Source: Breznakibacter sp047600785 (GTDB lineage Bacteria > Bacteroidota > Bacteroidia > Bacteroidales > Marinilabiliaceae). Taken from it: 64,000 nucleotides of DNA. The stretch is taken from the NCBI GenBank assembly GCA_047600785.1, contig JASGKH010000002.1:930001-994000 (forward strand), written 5' to 3'. Both the position numbers and the translations under genes were made by a program. Below are positions 16,006 through 26,408 of this stretch, one piece after another. Numbering within the stretch: position 1 is the stretch's first letter; each line of letters starts with the position of its first letter. Below the pieces are notes generated by a model. That model was given only the letters and a program-made list of their open reading frames with translations. It searched no databases and had not been told where the DNA came from.

Positions 16006-18057
16006 TTAATACTGGAGCAATTCAACGGCAGCTTTATAAATACGGTTGGTATCAGGCAAAATAGCCGCCTCCAAAATACGATTGAAGCCTACAGGTGTGA
16101 ACAACGATCCTACGCGCTTAACGGGAGCGTCCAACAACTCAAACATTTCGTCGGCAATCGTAGCGGATATTTCCCCGCCAAATCCGGAGAATATTTTGTC
16201 TTCGTGTACAATTAGTATACGACCTGTTTTCTTCAGCGATTCCCGTACACTCTCTTTGTCCCATGGTAGCAACGACCGCAAATCGATCACCTCAATATCG
16301 GCCTTTCCTTCAGCAGCAAGTTTTTCAGCCGCCTCAAGACACATGTGCGTGGTGTTGCCATATGTAACAATAGTCATATCTGAACCAGGACGGCGAATAC
16401 GGGCTTTGCCAAAAGGTACTTCAAAATCGTCAGGAACAACAGTTGCTGCCTTGGGTGCATTATAAAGGGCCTTGGGTTCCAAAAACACCGACATCCCCTC
16501 TGATCGCATGCAAGTACGGATCAGGCCGGCTGCATCGTCGGCAAATGAAGGATAAACAACTCTTACACCAGGAAATGTGGTCAAAGCGCCTTCAATAGTT
16601 TGGCTGTGGTAAAGTCCGCCTCCAATATATCCTCCCGACGCTAAGCGAACCGTAATGTTGGGAGAAAATTGTCCCTTGGTTCGCCAGTATTCGTGGGTAG
16701 TTTCAACAAACTGCTCCATGGCAGGCCAAAAGTAATCGGCAAATTCGGCACCTTCAACCACAATTCGCATGTCTTTTTTATAGCGAGACATCCCGTTGGC
16801 TGTACCCAAAATATAGTCCTCCGCAATTGGACCGTTGAATACACGGTTTTTGCCAAATTCCTGCTGCATCCCTTTAGATACGTTAAAAATCCCTCCCTTA
16901 TCTTTATTGGCCACGTCTTGCCCCCACAAAAAAGTATCTGGATTGTGACGGAATTCTGCTTTTAGCGTTTCATTGAGAGCTTGGATGAATTTAATTTTAT
17001 CTCCTTCTTGATCGTGTAAACCTAAAGGATACTTGGTAGATATGTAAGGAGAAGGGATTACGAAATCATGGACCGATTCGGGCAATGGATGTGGTGCTGC
17101 CATTCCTTTACGATGAGCTTCCTTCACCTCTTCTTTCACCCGGTTTTCGATTTCTTCAAGTTCAACCTCGGTGGCACGGTCATAGCGAAGCAACAGCCGT
17201 TTGTATTTTGCCAGCGGATCATATTCCTGCACATACCCCAGCTCTGCTTCATCCCGGTATAATTCATGACGGTCAGAGTTCGAATGTGAATGGATACGAA
17301 CACAGTTTGCTTGAACAACCACCGGTTTCTGATTGGCTTTGGCCCATTCCACCGCTTCCGTCATAACATTCATCGAATCGAACACATCTTTGCCGTTGCA
17401 GTAAATCACACGAAGGTTCTTGAACGATTCAAAGTTTTTGGCCACCTTCCGGTTCGCCGTTTGGTCTTGCTTAGGAACCGAAATCCCGTAACCATTGTCC
17501 TGAAATACGAAAATCACGGGCAAGCATTCTCTTGAAGCTCCATTTATTGCTTCGTAAACATATCCTTCAGATACCGACGACTCGCCTTGCGACGAAATTA
17601 CCACGGCATCTTTTTCGTTGTATGTTTTTAAAGCACGTCCTACACCTGCCGCATGCAAGGTATGGTTACCGGTACATGACGACACGTTATGGATATTCCA
17701 GGCTGGTTTCGCAAAATGGTTTGACATATGACGTCCGCCACCAGCTACATCGGCATCTTTAGAGATCCCGTTAAGAATAATTTCCTCCGCTGTCAACCCA
17801 GCTGATACACAAGTCTGCAAATCCCTGTAATATGGGAAAAGATGATCTTTTTGTGGATGGAACATTTGGCCAATGGCCAATTGAATTCCATCATGACCGG
17901 CGGCAGGTGCATGGTACGACCACCCTACTGCTTGCTTTAAATAGTTGGGAGCCCTATCATCGAGCGTACGTCCCAAAACCAACAGATGATACCATTTAAG
18001 GAGGATTTCCTTATCGGTCTTCTTGATATGATATTTTACAGGCACATCACTTTTCAT
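16006..18057 (-). CDS. Branched-chain 2-oxoacid dehydrogenase E1, fused alpha and beta subunits
   Basis: TPP-dependent E1 that decarboxylates branched-chain 2-oxoacids and acylates the E2 lipoyl arm. Residues about 1-330 are the alpha part, with the TPP region SSQGESSVSEG...QDNGYGIS (a GE...DN form of the GDG...NN motif, usual in this fused family). Residues about 345-683 are the beta part (FLWGQDVANKDKGGIF, GLYHSQTIEG, YPSFADDAAGLIRTCM, VIDLRSLLPWD). 683 residues match the fused E1 of Bacteroidota. It follows the E2 gene by 51 bases. No E3 is in the window. A pyruvate or other 2-oxoacid substrate cannot be excluded. Confidence 0.9.
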   Translation of the reverse strand: MKSDVPVKYHIKKTDKEILLKWYHLLVLGRTLDDRAPNYLKQAVGWSYHAPAAGHDGIQLAIGQMFHPQKDHLFPYYRDLQTCVSAGLTAEEIILNGISKDADVAGGGRHMSNHFAKPAWNIHNVSSCTGNHTLHAAGVGRALKTYNEKDAVVISSQGESSVSEGYVYEAINGASRECLPVIFVFQDNGYGISVPKQDQTANRKVAKNFESFKNLRVIYCNGKDVFDSMNVMTEAVEWAKANQKPVVVQANCVRIHSHSNSDRHELYRDEAELGYVQEYDPLAKYKRLLLRYDRATEVELEEIENRVKEEVKEAHRKGMAAPHPLPESVHDFVIPSPYISTKYPLGLHDQEGDKIKFIQALNETLKAEFRHNPDTFLWGQDVANKDKGGIFNVSKGMQQEFGKNRVFNGPIAEDYILGTANGMSRYKKDMRIVVEGAEFADYFWPAMEQFVETTHEYWRTKGQFSPNITVRLASGGYIGGGLYHSQTIEGALTTFPGVRVVYPSFADDAAGLIRTCMRSEGMSVFLEPKALYNAPKAATVVPDDFEVPFGKARIRRPGSDMTIVTYGNTTHMCLEAAEKLAAEGKADIEVIDLRSLLPWDKESVRESLKKTGRILIVHEDKIFSGFGGEISATIADEMFELLDAPVKRVGSLFTPVGFNRILEAAILPDTNRIYKAAVELLQY

Positions 18058-18108
18058 GCGAATGTAGTTTTAATTTGCAACGGATTGTAATTCGGGTAAA
18101 TACCTAAA

Positions 18109-19410
18109 TTAGATCTCTCGGTTAATATCAAAGGCTTCCAGATAGTCGGCAATCTTGCGCAAAAATCCACCACCAAGCGCACCATCCACAATACGATGAT
18201 CGTACGATAGCGAGAGAAACATTTTGTGACGAATGGCAATCATATCGCCCGTCGGGGTTTCAATGACGGCAGGCTTTTTCTCGATACTGCCGGTTGCCAA
18301 AATAGCCACTTGTGGTTGGTTGATGATCGGCGTGCCGATAATATTGTTAAACGAACCAAAATTGGTAATCGTAAACGTTCCACCCTGAATCGAATCGGGC
18401 GAAAGCTTGTTGGTTCGCGCATCGTTGGCCAGTTTATTGATGTCGGCGGCCAAGCCGGCCAGATTCTTTTGATCCGCTTGTTTTATCACCGGGACAATCA
18501 AATTGCCGGATGGCAACGATACCGCAATGCCAATGTTAACGTTTTTACGATAAATGATGTTGGTACCGTCCACCGATGCGTTTACTCCGGGGAAATCGCG
18601 CAATGCTTTAGCCGTAGCTTCGGTGAATACCGGCATAAAAGTGAGTTTCTCACCGTATTTTTGTTGGAACTTGTCCTTGTTTTTGTTTCTCCACAACACA
18701 ATATTAGTGACATCGGCCTCGACAATCGATGTGACATGCGGTGAGATACGTTTCGACAGCACCATATTTTCCGAGATCAGCTTCCGCATACGATCCATCT
18801 CACGAATTTCATCGCCTGCGCTTACCGAAACATTTACTTTCACAACCGGTGCAGGGGCGGCCTGAACGGCCGGAGCTGCTACCGTAGCAGTTTGTGGGGG
18901 CGTTGAAGTTCCACGTGACTTGACATAATTGATGAGATCATCTTTGGTCAGCCGCCCATCCTTACCTGAACCAGGTATTTTATCCAATTCTGATGAAGAA
19001 ATATTTTCTTCTTTGGCTATACTGCGTACCAAAGGAGAATAAAAGCGATCCGGTTCGCTGCTTTTTTCAGCTATAGAAGCAACCTCTTTCTTATCTGGTA
19101 CAGCAGCTGGGGAAACAACGGCAGATTCCGCTTGGGGGGATTCCGATGTCGAGGGCGTATCGGTCGATCCTTCCAGTGCAATGACAGCCACTACTTTCCC
19201 GACGGCCACTACCGCATTTACATCGTATTTCAATTCTTTTATCACACCAGCCACAGGCGAAGGGATTTCCGAATCGACCTTGTCAGTGGCGATTTCCAAA
19301 ATAGGGTCGTCTTCGTTAACAGAATCCCCTACCTTTACAAACCATTTGGTAATAGTAGCTTCTTCGACACTCTCGCCCAACTTGGGCATGATGATATCAA
19401 ATGTAGACAT
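18109..19410 (-). CDS. Dihydrolipoamide acyltransferase E2 of a 2-oxoacid dehydrogenase complex
   Basis: Core subunit of the complex. An N-terminal lipoyl domain carries the lipoylated lysine K44 in EIATDKVDSEIPSP. A flexible Ala/Pro/Ser linker is followed by a peripheral-subunit-binding domain (PLVRSIAKEENISSSELDKI, about residues 120-155), a second Ala/Pro linker and the catalytic domain, ending with the active-site motif SYDHRIVDGALGG. 433 residues with one lipoyl domain. First gene of the E2-E1-flavodoxin operon; a promoter lies at 19450-19479. Confidence 0.93.
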   Translation of the reverse strand: MSTFDIIMPKLGESVEEATITKWFVKVGDSVNEDDPILEIATDKVDSEIPSPVAGVIKELKYDVNAVVAVGKVVAVIALEGSTDTPSTSESPQAESAVVSPAAVPDKKEVASIAEKSSEPDRFYSPLVRSIAKEENISSSELDKIPGSGKDGRLTKDDLINYVKSRGTSTPPQTATVAAPAVQAAPAPVVKVNVSVSAGDEIREMDRMRKLISENMVLSKRISPHVTSIVEADVTNIVLWRNKNKDKFQQKYGEKLTFMPVFTEATAKALRDFPGVNASVDGTNIIYRKNVNIGIAVSLPSGNLIVPVIKQADQKNLAGLAADINKLANDARTNKLSPDSIQGGTFTITNFGSFNNIIGTPIINQPQVAILATGSIEKKPAVIETPTGDMIAIRHKMFLSLSYDHRIVDGALGGGFLRKIADYLEAFDINREI

Positions 19411-19449
19411 ATGGGTTTTGTTTTAATTTGTTCTAAATAAATTTAGCTG

Positions 19450-19479
19450 CAAATTTATTTCTTATTTTTATTTAACCAA
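19450..19479 (-). promoter_or_regulatory. Promoter of the E2-E1-flavodoxin operon
   Basis: Minus-strand TAAATTTG (19450-19457) with TTG (19477-19479) 19 bases upstream. It lies 40 bases before the E2 start codon. Confidence 0.55.
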
Positions 19480-19705
19480 TTTCCAAACAACAAGCCAATA
19501 TTGCAGCTGCGAAATCGTTTGTATTTCCTTAAACAAATTTCCGATGAGTTGGTTTTGCCATTTTTAATTTTATAGGAATTGCGTTTATTTGAATAGGGTT
19601 TGGTCGCAAGTCCGTGCATTGTTTCGCAACATATAAATATCATATTTTCAATATAATATCATTCGCCATACAAAAAATGTTAAACATTTAAACCATTAAA
19701 AAAAG

Positions 19706-21742
19706 ATGAACAAAACAACTGTGGCCATGGCTTTCGCCGCCACAACCATTTTGGGAGCCTGTGGCTCCGTTGGTGAAAAAAAGGGTGTGCAAGTACCTGT
19801 ATTCTCGCAAAACGACATGGATTTATCCGTGCCGGCGGCCGACAACTTTTATTTATACGCCAATGGCGGATGGATGAAGAACAATCCTCTGCCAGATGAC
19901 AAAAGCCGTTTTGGCAGTTTCGACAAATTGGCCGAAGAGAATAGGGAGAAAGTAAAGTCGATCATTGAAAAGGCTGCTGCCGAAAATGCTCCTGCAGGAA
20001 GCATCAGCCAGAAAATAGGTGACTTCTTCGCATCGGGCATGGATACTGTAGCCATTGAAGATACTGGACTTACTCCTCTCCAGCCTTATCTCGTACAAAT
20101 TGATGCCATCCAAAACACCAACGAACTTATTGCGGCTTTAGGAAGACTGCAACGCATGCAATTGGCACAGGTTTACTACTTTTTTGCAGAAGGTGATGCC
20201 AAAAACAGTCAAATGGTCATTGCCAACATTTATCAGGGCGGATTGGGAATGCCCGATAGGGATTATTATTTTGATAAAGGACAACATTCGGAAGATATTA
20301 GAAACGCTTATACTAAATATCTGACAACACTCTGGGAGTACATGGGCGATGACGAAGCTTCGGCCAAAGCCAAAGCCGACCAGGTGGTGAAATTTGAAAC
20401 CCGCTTGGCTGCCGTCAGCAATACACGCGAGGAAAACCGTGACCCGATTAAGACGTACAATAAACTGGACAACAAAGCATTGGAAACATTGACCCCCGGA
20501 TTTGACTGGAACGAAATGTTTGTGGCAATGAAAATTAACCGCCCCAACCACATCAATGTTTACCAACCCAAATTTATGGCCGAAGTAGCCAAAATGGTAA
20601 AAGAAGAACCGCTGGAGATTTGGAAAGTCTATCTCAAAACAAATTTGATCCGTTCTACGGCAACTTATCTACCCAAGAATTTTGTCGATGCCAATTTTGA
20701 ATTTTATGGTAAAACACTGTCGGGCCAACCCTCACAAGAACCACGTTGGAAGCGCGTGCTCAACACCACCAGTGGTGCACTTGGCGAAGCTGTAGGACAA
20801 TTATTTGTAAAAGAATACTTTCCTCCGCAAGCAAAAGTCAGAATGGAGCAACTGGTTGAGAATTTGAGAACATCGTTTGCCCAGCGAATCAATCAGCTTG
20901 ATTGGATGAGCGACAGCACCAAACAACAAGCACTGGGCAAACTTGCAGCCATTAGGGTAAAAATTGGTTATCCAAACAAATGGCGCGATTATTCAAGCCT
21001 TGAAATTTCTCGCGACAGCTATTTAACCAACGTCCTCCGTTCCAATGAATTCGATTTTGCCTTTGAAACTGCCAAGATCGACAAACCCGTTGATCCCGAA
21101 AGTTGGTTGATGACGCCACAAACAGTGAATGCTTACTATCATCCCACTAATAACGAGATCGTATTTCCCGCTGCAATCCTCCAGCCTCCGTTTTTTTATT
21201 TAGATGGTGATGATGCCGTAAATTACGGTGCCATTGGGGTTGTTATCGGTCACGAAATGACACACGGATTTGATGATCAAGGCCGTCAGTACGACAAAAA
21301 CGGAAATCTAAGCGACTGGTGGACAGTAGAAGACGCCGCAAAATTTGCCGCAAAAACCAACGTGTTGGTTGAACAATTCAACCAATTTACCGTGTTGGAT
21401 AGCGTAAAAGCCAACGGATCGTTAACATTGGGCGAAAACATTGCCGATTTGGGCGGTTTGACCATCTCGTACCAGGCATTTAGAAATACAATTAAAGAAG
21501 AGCCTGCCCCAATTGACGGATTTACCGCCGACCAACGTTTTTATCTGGGTTATGCGCGCATTTGGGCCCAAAACATTCGGGATGCCGAGAAACTACGCCG
21601 CCAAAAAACCGACGAGCATTCGTTGGGTGAGCATCGCGTAATGGGACCAATTGTCCATTTGGAAACATTCTACAACGCATTTGACATCGACGAGAAATCG
21701 CCAATTTACCGCCAACCGACCGACCGCGCCGTTATTTGGTAA
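19706..21742 (+). CDS. M13-family zinc metallopeptidase, lipoprotein (PepO/neprilysin-like)
   Basis: 678 residues. A lipoprotein signal ends in LGAC with Cys19, so the enzyme is membrane-anchored and faces the periplasm or the outside. N-terminal peptidase M13 domain (AADNFYLYANGGWMKNNPLP) and catalytic domain with HEMTH (H516, E517, H520) and the second zinc motif ENIADLGGL. The C-terminus ends in VIW in place of the common CxxW ending. It degrades peptides or unfolded proteins. Single gene, with a strong shared terminator downstream. Confidence 0.93.
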   Translation: MNKTTVAMAFAATTILGACGSVGEKKGVQVPVFSQNDMDLSVPAADNFYLYANGGWMKNNPLPDDKSRFGSFDKLAEENREKVKSIIEKAAAENAPAGSISQKIGDFFASGMDTVAIEDTGLTPLQPYLVQIDAIQNTNELIAALGRLQRMQLAQVYYFFAEGDAKNSQMVIANIYQGGLGMPDRDYYFDKGQHSEDIRNAYTKYLTTLWEYMGDDEASAKAKADQVVKFETRLAAVSNTREENRDPIKTYNKLDNKALETLTPGFDWNEMFVAMKINRPNHINVYQPKFMAEVAKMVKEEPLEIWKVYLKTNLIRSTATYLPKNFVDANFEFYGKTLSGQPSQEPRWKRVLNTTSGALGEAVGQLFVKEYFPPQAKVRMEQLVENLRTSFAQRINQLDWMSDSTKQQALGKLAAIRVKIGYPNKWRDYSSLEISRDSYLTNVLRSNEFDFAFETAKIDKPVDPESWLMTPQTVNAYYHPTNNEIVFPAAILQPPFFYLDGDDAVNYGAIGVVIGHEMTHGFDDQGRQYDKNGNLSDWWTVEDAAKFAAKTNVLVEQFNQFTVLDSVKANGSLTLGENIADLGGLTISYQAFRNTIKEEPAPIDGFTADQRFYLGYARIWAQNIRDAEKLRRQKTDEHSLGEHRVMGPIVHLETFYNAFDIDEKSPIYRQPTDRAVIW

Positions 21743-21765
21743 AAAGAAAAATATCGAAAAAGCAG

Positions 21766-21801
21766 AAAAAGGCTGCCCCAGTTGGGGCAGCCTTTTTTTT
21801 T
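21766..21801. terminator. Bidirectional terminator between the M13 peptidase and the efflux operon
   Basis: Perfect 10-bp arms ggctgcccca / tggggcagcc flanked by AAAAA on the left and TTTTTTTT on the right. It can end both converging transcripts. Confidence 0.92.
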
Positions 21802-21822
21802 ATTCTCACTGTGACAGATCGA

Positions 21823-23235
21823 TTATTTCACGCCACCGCCCAATGCTTTGTATAGACTTACATTGTAAGTCAACTGTTCCAATTTATCATCTACTTGGCT
21901 CAACTGAGCGCTAAGCAAATTACGTTGCGCTGTGAGTACTTCAGTGTAATTTGCTTCACCTGCCAACAGCAATTGTTGTGTATAGTCAACTGCATTGGTC
22001 AACGAAGAAATTTGTTGTTCGCGTAATTGGTTCTTGTCCATCGAACGTTTAAATCCATAAAGGATGTTCGATATTTCTTGCCCTGCTGTCAAAACAGTGT
22101 TTTGGAAATTAAGCAATGCCTCGGTCTGTTGGGCATTGGCAATTTCCAGATTACTACGCAACTGACGTTTGTAAAACAAAGGCTGGCTAGCTCCAACCAC
22201 AATGTTTGCGGCAATGTTTGCCGGATTGAAAAAATCGGCAAGATCTTGCGGGACAAAGCCGACCGTAGCTGAACTCAACGTCAACGAGGGATACATACTA
22301 GCCTTTGCTGTACGGGTTGCTTCAAATGCCACCCGAAATGACAATTCGGCCTGACGTACATCGGGACGGTTAGCCACCATCTGGGCGGGTACGCCGTGTT
22401 CTAATTCTGCGGGAACGGCTTGAGCATCGATTGCGCGTCTCTCTACAGATCCGGGCTTGCGGTTAAGCAAAATACAGAGAGCATTCTCGGTTTCGCTGAT
22501 CTGGCGTTCCAATGTGGGAATTGCCAGTTGTGCACTGTATAGAAGCGATTTGGTTTGCTCCACTCCAGCAGCATTTTGCGTACCTGCTTCTTTTAACGCT
22601 TCCATCGTCTCGGTAGTCGATTTATACAGCTCAATGGACTCTATAGTGATACGCTTTTGTTCATCCAACGCCAATAAAGTATAATATGACTTTGCAATGT
22701 TGGCAATTAACGACGTTTGGATTAAGTTGGCATATTCATAGCTATTTAGCAACGACGCATATTTGGCCCTTTTTTGACTATTCAATTTTCCCCACAAATC
22801 AACTTCCCACGAAGCTGCAAATCCCAACATATATGAGGTTTCGGCCGAATACCCCAACACCTTTGTGCCATCTTGTCCCGTACTTATTTGGGTATGTTCC
22901 AGTTGGGTTGCTGCCGAAAGTGTGGGAAATAAGGCCGCTTTGGCCGATAAGAAACCTGCTTCGGCTTGCTTTATACGCAATTGGGCCACCTGCATGTTTA
23001 TATTCTTTTCCAATCCTTCACGAACCAACGATTGAAGTACGGGATCGGTAAAGAATTCGTTCCATGGTATTTGGCCTATATTCGTGGTGTCGGATTGCCC
23101 TTCCACATCACGGTACAATCCGTTGGTATCGACCTCAGGGCTCACGTATCGCTTGTTGGAATTGCACGACGCCAATCCTAATGCCGCTACCGCGGCAATT
23201 AGGATTAGTGAGTTTTTTATTTTAGTGTTGTTCAT
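21823..23235 (-). CDS. Outer-membrane efflux lipoprotein (OprM/NodT family)
   Basis: TolC-like channel of a tripartite RND pump. I start at the ATG at 23235 (470 residues), which gives a lipoprotein signal with lipobox LASC; the upstream extension is not conserved in kind. Two outer-membrane efflux repeats are visible, with coiled-coil helices (QVAQLRIKQAEAGFLSAKAALFPTLSA and the later copy VRQAELSFRVAFEATRTAKASMYPSLTLSS-like region). It overlaps the end of the RND gene by 14 bases. Confidence 0.92.
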   Translation of the reverse strand: MNNTKIKNSLILIAAVAALGLASCNSNKRYVSPEVDTNGLYRDVEGQSDTTNIGQIPWNEFFTDPVLQSLVREGLEKNINMQVAQLRIKQAEAGFLSAKAALFPTLSAATQLEHTQISTGQDGTKVLGYSAETSYMLGFAASWEVDLWGKLNSQKRAKYASLLNSYEYANLIQTSLIANIAKSYYTLLALDEQKRITIESIELYKSTTETMEALKEAGTQNAAGVEQTKSLLYSAQLAIPTLERQISETENALCILLNRKPGSVERRAIDAQAVPAELEHGVPAQMVANRPDVRQAELSFRVAFEATRTAKASMYPSLTLSSATVGFVPQDLADFFNPANIAANIVVGASQPLFYKRQLRSNLEIANAQQTEALLNFQNTVLTAGQEISNILYGFKRSMDKNQLREQQISSLTNAVDYTQQLLLAGEANYTEVLTAQRNLLSAQLSQVDDKLEQLTYNVSLYKALGGGVK

Positions 23236-26200
23236 TGTGCAAAGAGATTTCATTATTTGAATCATCGATGGTTGGGATTTTATACTTGCTCAAACGCTCT
23301 TGCAGGCTTTGGAAAATGATGAAAAGCGTTGGCGTCACCAAAACCCCTATCAAAGTACCTATCAACATACCGCCAATGGCACTGATACCGATGGATTTGT
23401 TGCCTACCGCGCCCGCGCCCGTGGCCATGGCCAAAGGCAACAGACCAAAGATGAAAGCAAACGATGTCATCAAAATTGGGCGTAAACGGGCCACTGCACC
23501 GCTAATAGCCGCATTGATGATACCAATGCCCTGTTTGCGTCGTTGGAGTGCATATTCCACGATCAGAATAGCATTTTTGGCCAACAGCCCGATAAGCATG
23601 ATAAGCGATATTTGTACATAAATGTTGTTGACAATGCCGGTACCGTTGAGCATGGCGCCGAATACGAAAAGGAATACACCAGCCAACCCGATCGGCAGTG
23701 AAAAAATTACGGCTAAAGGCAGAATATAACTTTCGTACAGGGCGGCCAGCAATAAATACACAAATACCAAACAAAGCAAAAAGATAATGGCAGTTTGGCT
23801 GCTGCTGTTTACCTCTTCCCGTGTCATACCTGCAAAATCATATGTATATCCATCAGGAAGCTCAATCTCTTTGACAATATTCAACACGTCACCAGTACTA
23901 TATCCTTTGAAGAAATTAGGTATAATGGTCAAATCCATTGATGTGTAAAGGTTGAAACGGCTAAGGGCCTGTGGTCCGGTGACATCTTCAATGGTTATGA
24001 ACTCGGTAATTGGCGACATCTTACCACTTGAAGTTTTTACATACAAACCATTCAAATCCTCAAGTTTGGTACGGTACTCGGGCAAAGCTTGCACCATTAC
24101 CCTGAATTGTTTCCCATAGAGGTTGAAGTTTGAGATATACATACTGCCTACATAGGCTTGCAATGTCGTCATAACCTCCGTCAACGTCAATCCGGCATCT
24201 TTGATTTTTGCCACATCGGCATTGATCACTTTCTGAGGGAAACGGGGGTCAAACGTGGTCATGGCCATCATCACTTCATCCCTTGCCTGCAATTTGTTCA
24301 GATAGTCGGTAGTAATCTCATAAAACTTATTTATATCACCGCCGGTCCTGTCTTGCAATTTCATGTCTACGCCACTGCTCAATCCAAACCCTTGCAGAGT
24401 TGGGGTCCCAAAAAACATAAAACTGGCATTGGCAATGGAATCAGTTTTTTGCTTTAATAAGGTAACCAATTGAGCCGATGTCATTTCCCGTTCATTCCAG
24501 GGAGACATTTTAATGATAAGAGATGCATATGAACTACCTGTACCACTTAAAAAGCTGATACCGGTTATGCCGGTTACGCTTTCAACATGTGGCAACGTTT
24601 CTGCTATTTGCACCACTTCATTAAGTATACTATCGGTACGCTCCAACGACGATCCTGGTGCCAAAGAGATCATGCCCATGACACGGCCACTGTCTTCCTG
24701 GGGAACAAAGCCCGTAGGCATCATTTTCATCAGTCCCCAGGTAACAAGCGTAAACAGAGCAATGATGACCACGGTAATCCAACGGTGGCTCCGTTTGCCA
24801 AGGTATTGCAACGAACTTTTGTATTTATCGGTCATTGCCCCGAACCCTTTGTTGAAGTAATAATAAAACCTCCTCAACAGGTTTTTGTCGTGCAAATCAG
24901 GATTATGGTCGGCTTTAAGGAAAATAGCGCAAAGTGCGGGACTGAGCGTTAACGCGTTAACGGCCGATATGATAATGGCAATGGCCAGCGTCAGCCCAAA
25001 CTGTTTGAAAAATACACCACTGGTACCGCCGATGAAACTTACCGGGATAAATACCGCAGACATTACCAGCGTGATTGATACAATGGCCGGTGCAATTTCA
25101 CTCAATGCGGTATGAGTTGCCTTGCGGGCATCTTTCTCGCCAGCATCCATATGGGCATGAACGGCCTCGACCACCACAATGGCATCGTCCACCACAATAC
25201 CGATGGCCAATACCAAAGCAAACAATGTAAGCAGGTTAATCGAAAAGCCAAACAGTTCCAAAAAGAAGAAAGTACCTACAATGGCCACAGGCACGGCAAT
25301 AGCTGGGATTAGTGTTGCCCTGAAATTTTGAAGAAAGACAAATACCACAATGAACACCAAGATAAAAGCTTCAACCAGGGTGTGCAGCACTTTCTCGATG
25401 GAAGCATCCAAAAATTCACTTGCATCGGTTTCAAAACTATATGTCAGGCCCGGAGGAAATACTTGGGCTGCTTTCGCCATTTCGGTTTTCACATGATCGA
25501 TCACCTCTTTGGCGTTTGAACCTGCTGTTTGGTTCACCACAATCACGACGGCAGGATTACCCTGATTTCGGGCAAATACGTTATAGCCAAGAGCTCCCAG
25601 CTCCACGTTAGCCACATCTTTCAATCTTAAGATCTGCGAATTGCTTGATCGGATAATTATGTCTCCAAACTCGTCGGCCGATTTTAAACGTCCCGTATAA
25701 TTCAGCGCATATTGAAAAGACTGAAGACTATTAGCTCCAAGTTCACCAGGGGCTGCTTCAATGTTTTGGTCCTTCAATGCAGCTATTACCTCCGTCGGAG
25801 AAATTCCGTACGAAGCCATCACATCCGGTTTTATCCAGATACGCATCGAATAATCCTTGGCACCGTAAACTGCCGCATCGCCTACTCCCGATACACGTTT
25901 TATCTGGGGAAGGATATTAATATTGGCGTAGTTTTGGATAAACTCCCAATCATAATCAGTATTTTTCGACGACAAAGTCAACATCAAAATGGTGCTACTT
26001 TGTTGTTTACGCACGGTCACACCGGTCTGGGTCACTTCAGACGGCAGCAACGATGTGGCTTGCGACACACGGTTTTGTACGTTTACCGTAGCAATATCAG
26101 GATTGGTACCTTGTTTAAAATATACGGTAATCGTGGCTGAACCGCCGTTTGACGCAGAAGAAGTCATATAAGTCATGCCTTCGACACCGTTAATTTGTTC

Positions 26201-26398
26201 TTCAAGTGGCACGACTACGCTGTTAAGCACCGTCTCTGCACTGGCACCGTTATAGCTGGTCGTGACGCGTACGGTAGGCGGTGCAATATCGGGGTACTGC
26301 TCTATAGGCAAGGTAAAAATGCCAATGGTCCCCAATACCACAAAAAGTATTGATATGACGGTCGATAATACCGGCCGTTCCAGAAATGTTTTTAGCAT
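23222..26398 (-). CDS. RND multidrug efflux transporter (HAE-1, AcrB/MexB type)
   Basis: 1058 residues, inner-membrane proton/drug antiporter with 12 transmembrane helices and two large periplasmic loops. It begins LKTFLERPVLSTVISILFVVLG. The proton relay aspartates are in LAIGIVVDDAIVVVEAVHAH and the relay lysine in LIGLLAKNAILIVEYAL. The AxPSxD-type porter domains are intact. It sits between adaptor and outer-membrane channel genes, with 10-base and -14-base junctions, so all three parts of the pump are made from one message. Substrates cannot be told from the sequence. Confidence 0.96.
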   Translation of the reverse strand: MLKTFLERPVLSTVISILFVVLGTIGIFTLPIEQYPDIAPPTVRVTTSYNGASAETVLNSVVVPLEEQINGVEGMTYMTSSASNGGSATITVYFKQGTNPDIATVNVQNRVSQATSLLPSEVTQTGVTVRKQQSSTILMLTLSSKNTDYDWEFIQNYANINILPQIKRVSGVGDAAVYGAKDYSMRIWIKPDVMASYGISPTEVIAALKDQNIEAAPGELGANSLQSFQYALNYTGRLKSADEFGDIIIRSSNSQILRLKDVANVELGALGYNVFARNQGNPAVVIVVNQTAGSNAKEVIDHVKTEMAKAAQVFPPGLTYSFETDASEFLDASIEKVLHTLVEAFILVFIVVFVFLQNFRATLIPAIAVPVAIVGTFFFLELFGFSINLLTLFALVLAIGIVVDDAIVVVEAVHAHMDAGEKDARKATHTALSEIAPAIVSITLVMSAVFIPVSFIGGTSGVFFKQFGLTLAIAIIISAVNALTLSPALCAIFLKADHNPDLHDKNLLRRFYYYFNKGFGAMTDKYKSSLQYLGKRSHRWITVVIIALFTLVTWGLMKMMPTGFVPQEDSGRVMGMISLAPGSSLERTDSILNEVVQIAETLPHVESVTGITGISFLSGTGSSYASLIIKMSPWNEREMTSAQLVTLLKQKTDSIANASFMFFGTPTLQGFGLSSGVDMKLQDRTGGDINKFYEITTDYLNKLQARDEVMMAMTTFDPRFPQKVINADVAKIKDAGLTLTEVMTTLQAYVGSMYISNFNLYGKQFRVMVQALPEYRTKLEDLNGLYVKTSSGKMSPITEFITIEDVTGPQALSRFNLYTSMDLTIIPNFFKGYSTGDVLNIVKEIELPDGYTYDFAGMTREEVNSSSQTAIIFLLCLVFVYLLLAALYESYILPLAVIFSLPIGLAGVFLFVFGAMLNGTGIVNNIYVQISLIMLIGLLAKNAILIVEYALQRRKQGIGIINAAISGAVARLRPILMTSFAFIFGLLPLAMATGAGAVGNKSIGISAIGGMLIGTLIGVLVTPTLFIIFQSLQERLSKYKIPTIDDSNNEISLHNEQH

Positions 26399-26408
26399 CG
26401 CTTATGGT

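Noticed and set aside
17560..17680. GE...DN in place of GDG...NN in the E1 TPP motif as a sign of inactivity
   Set aside because: The fused Bacteroidota E1 family commonly has this form, so it is not a defect.
19455..19643. 62-residue open frame upstream of the E2 gene
   Set aside because: AT-rich, overlaps the promoter of the E2 operon and has no coding character.
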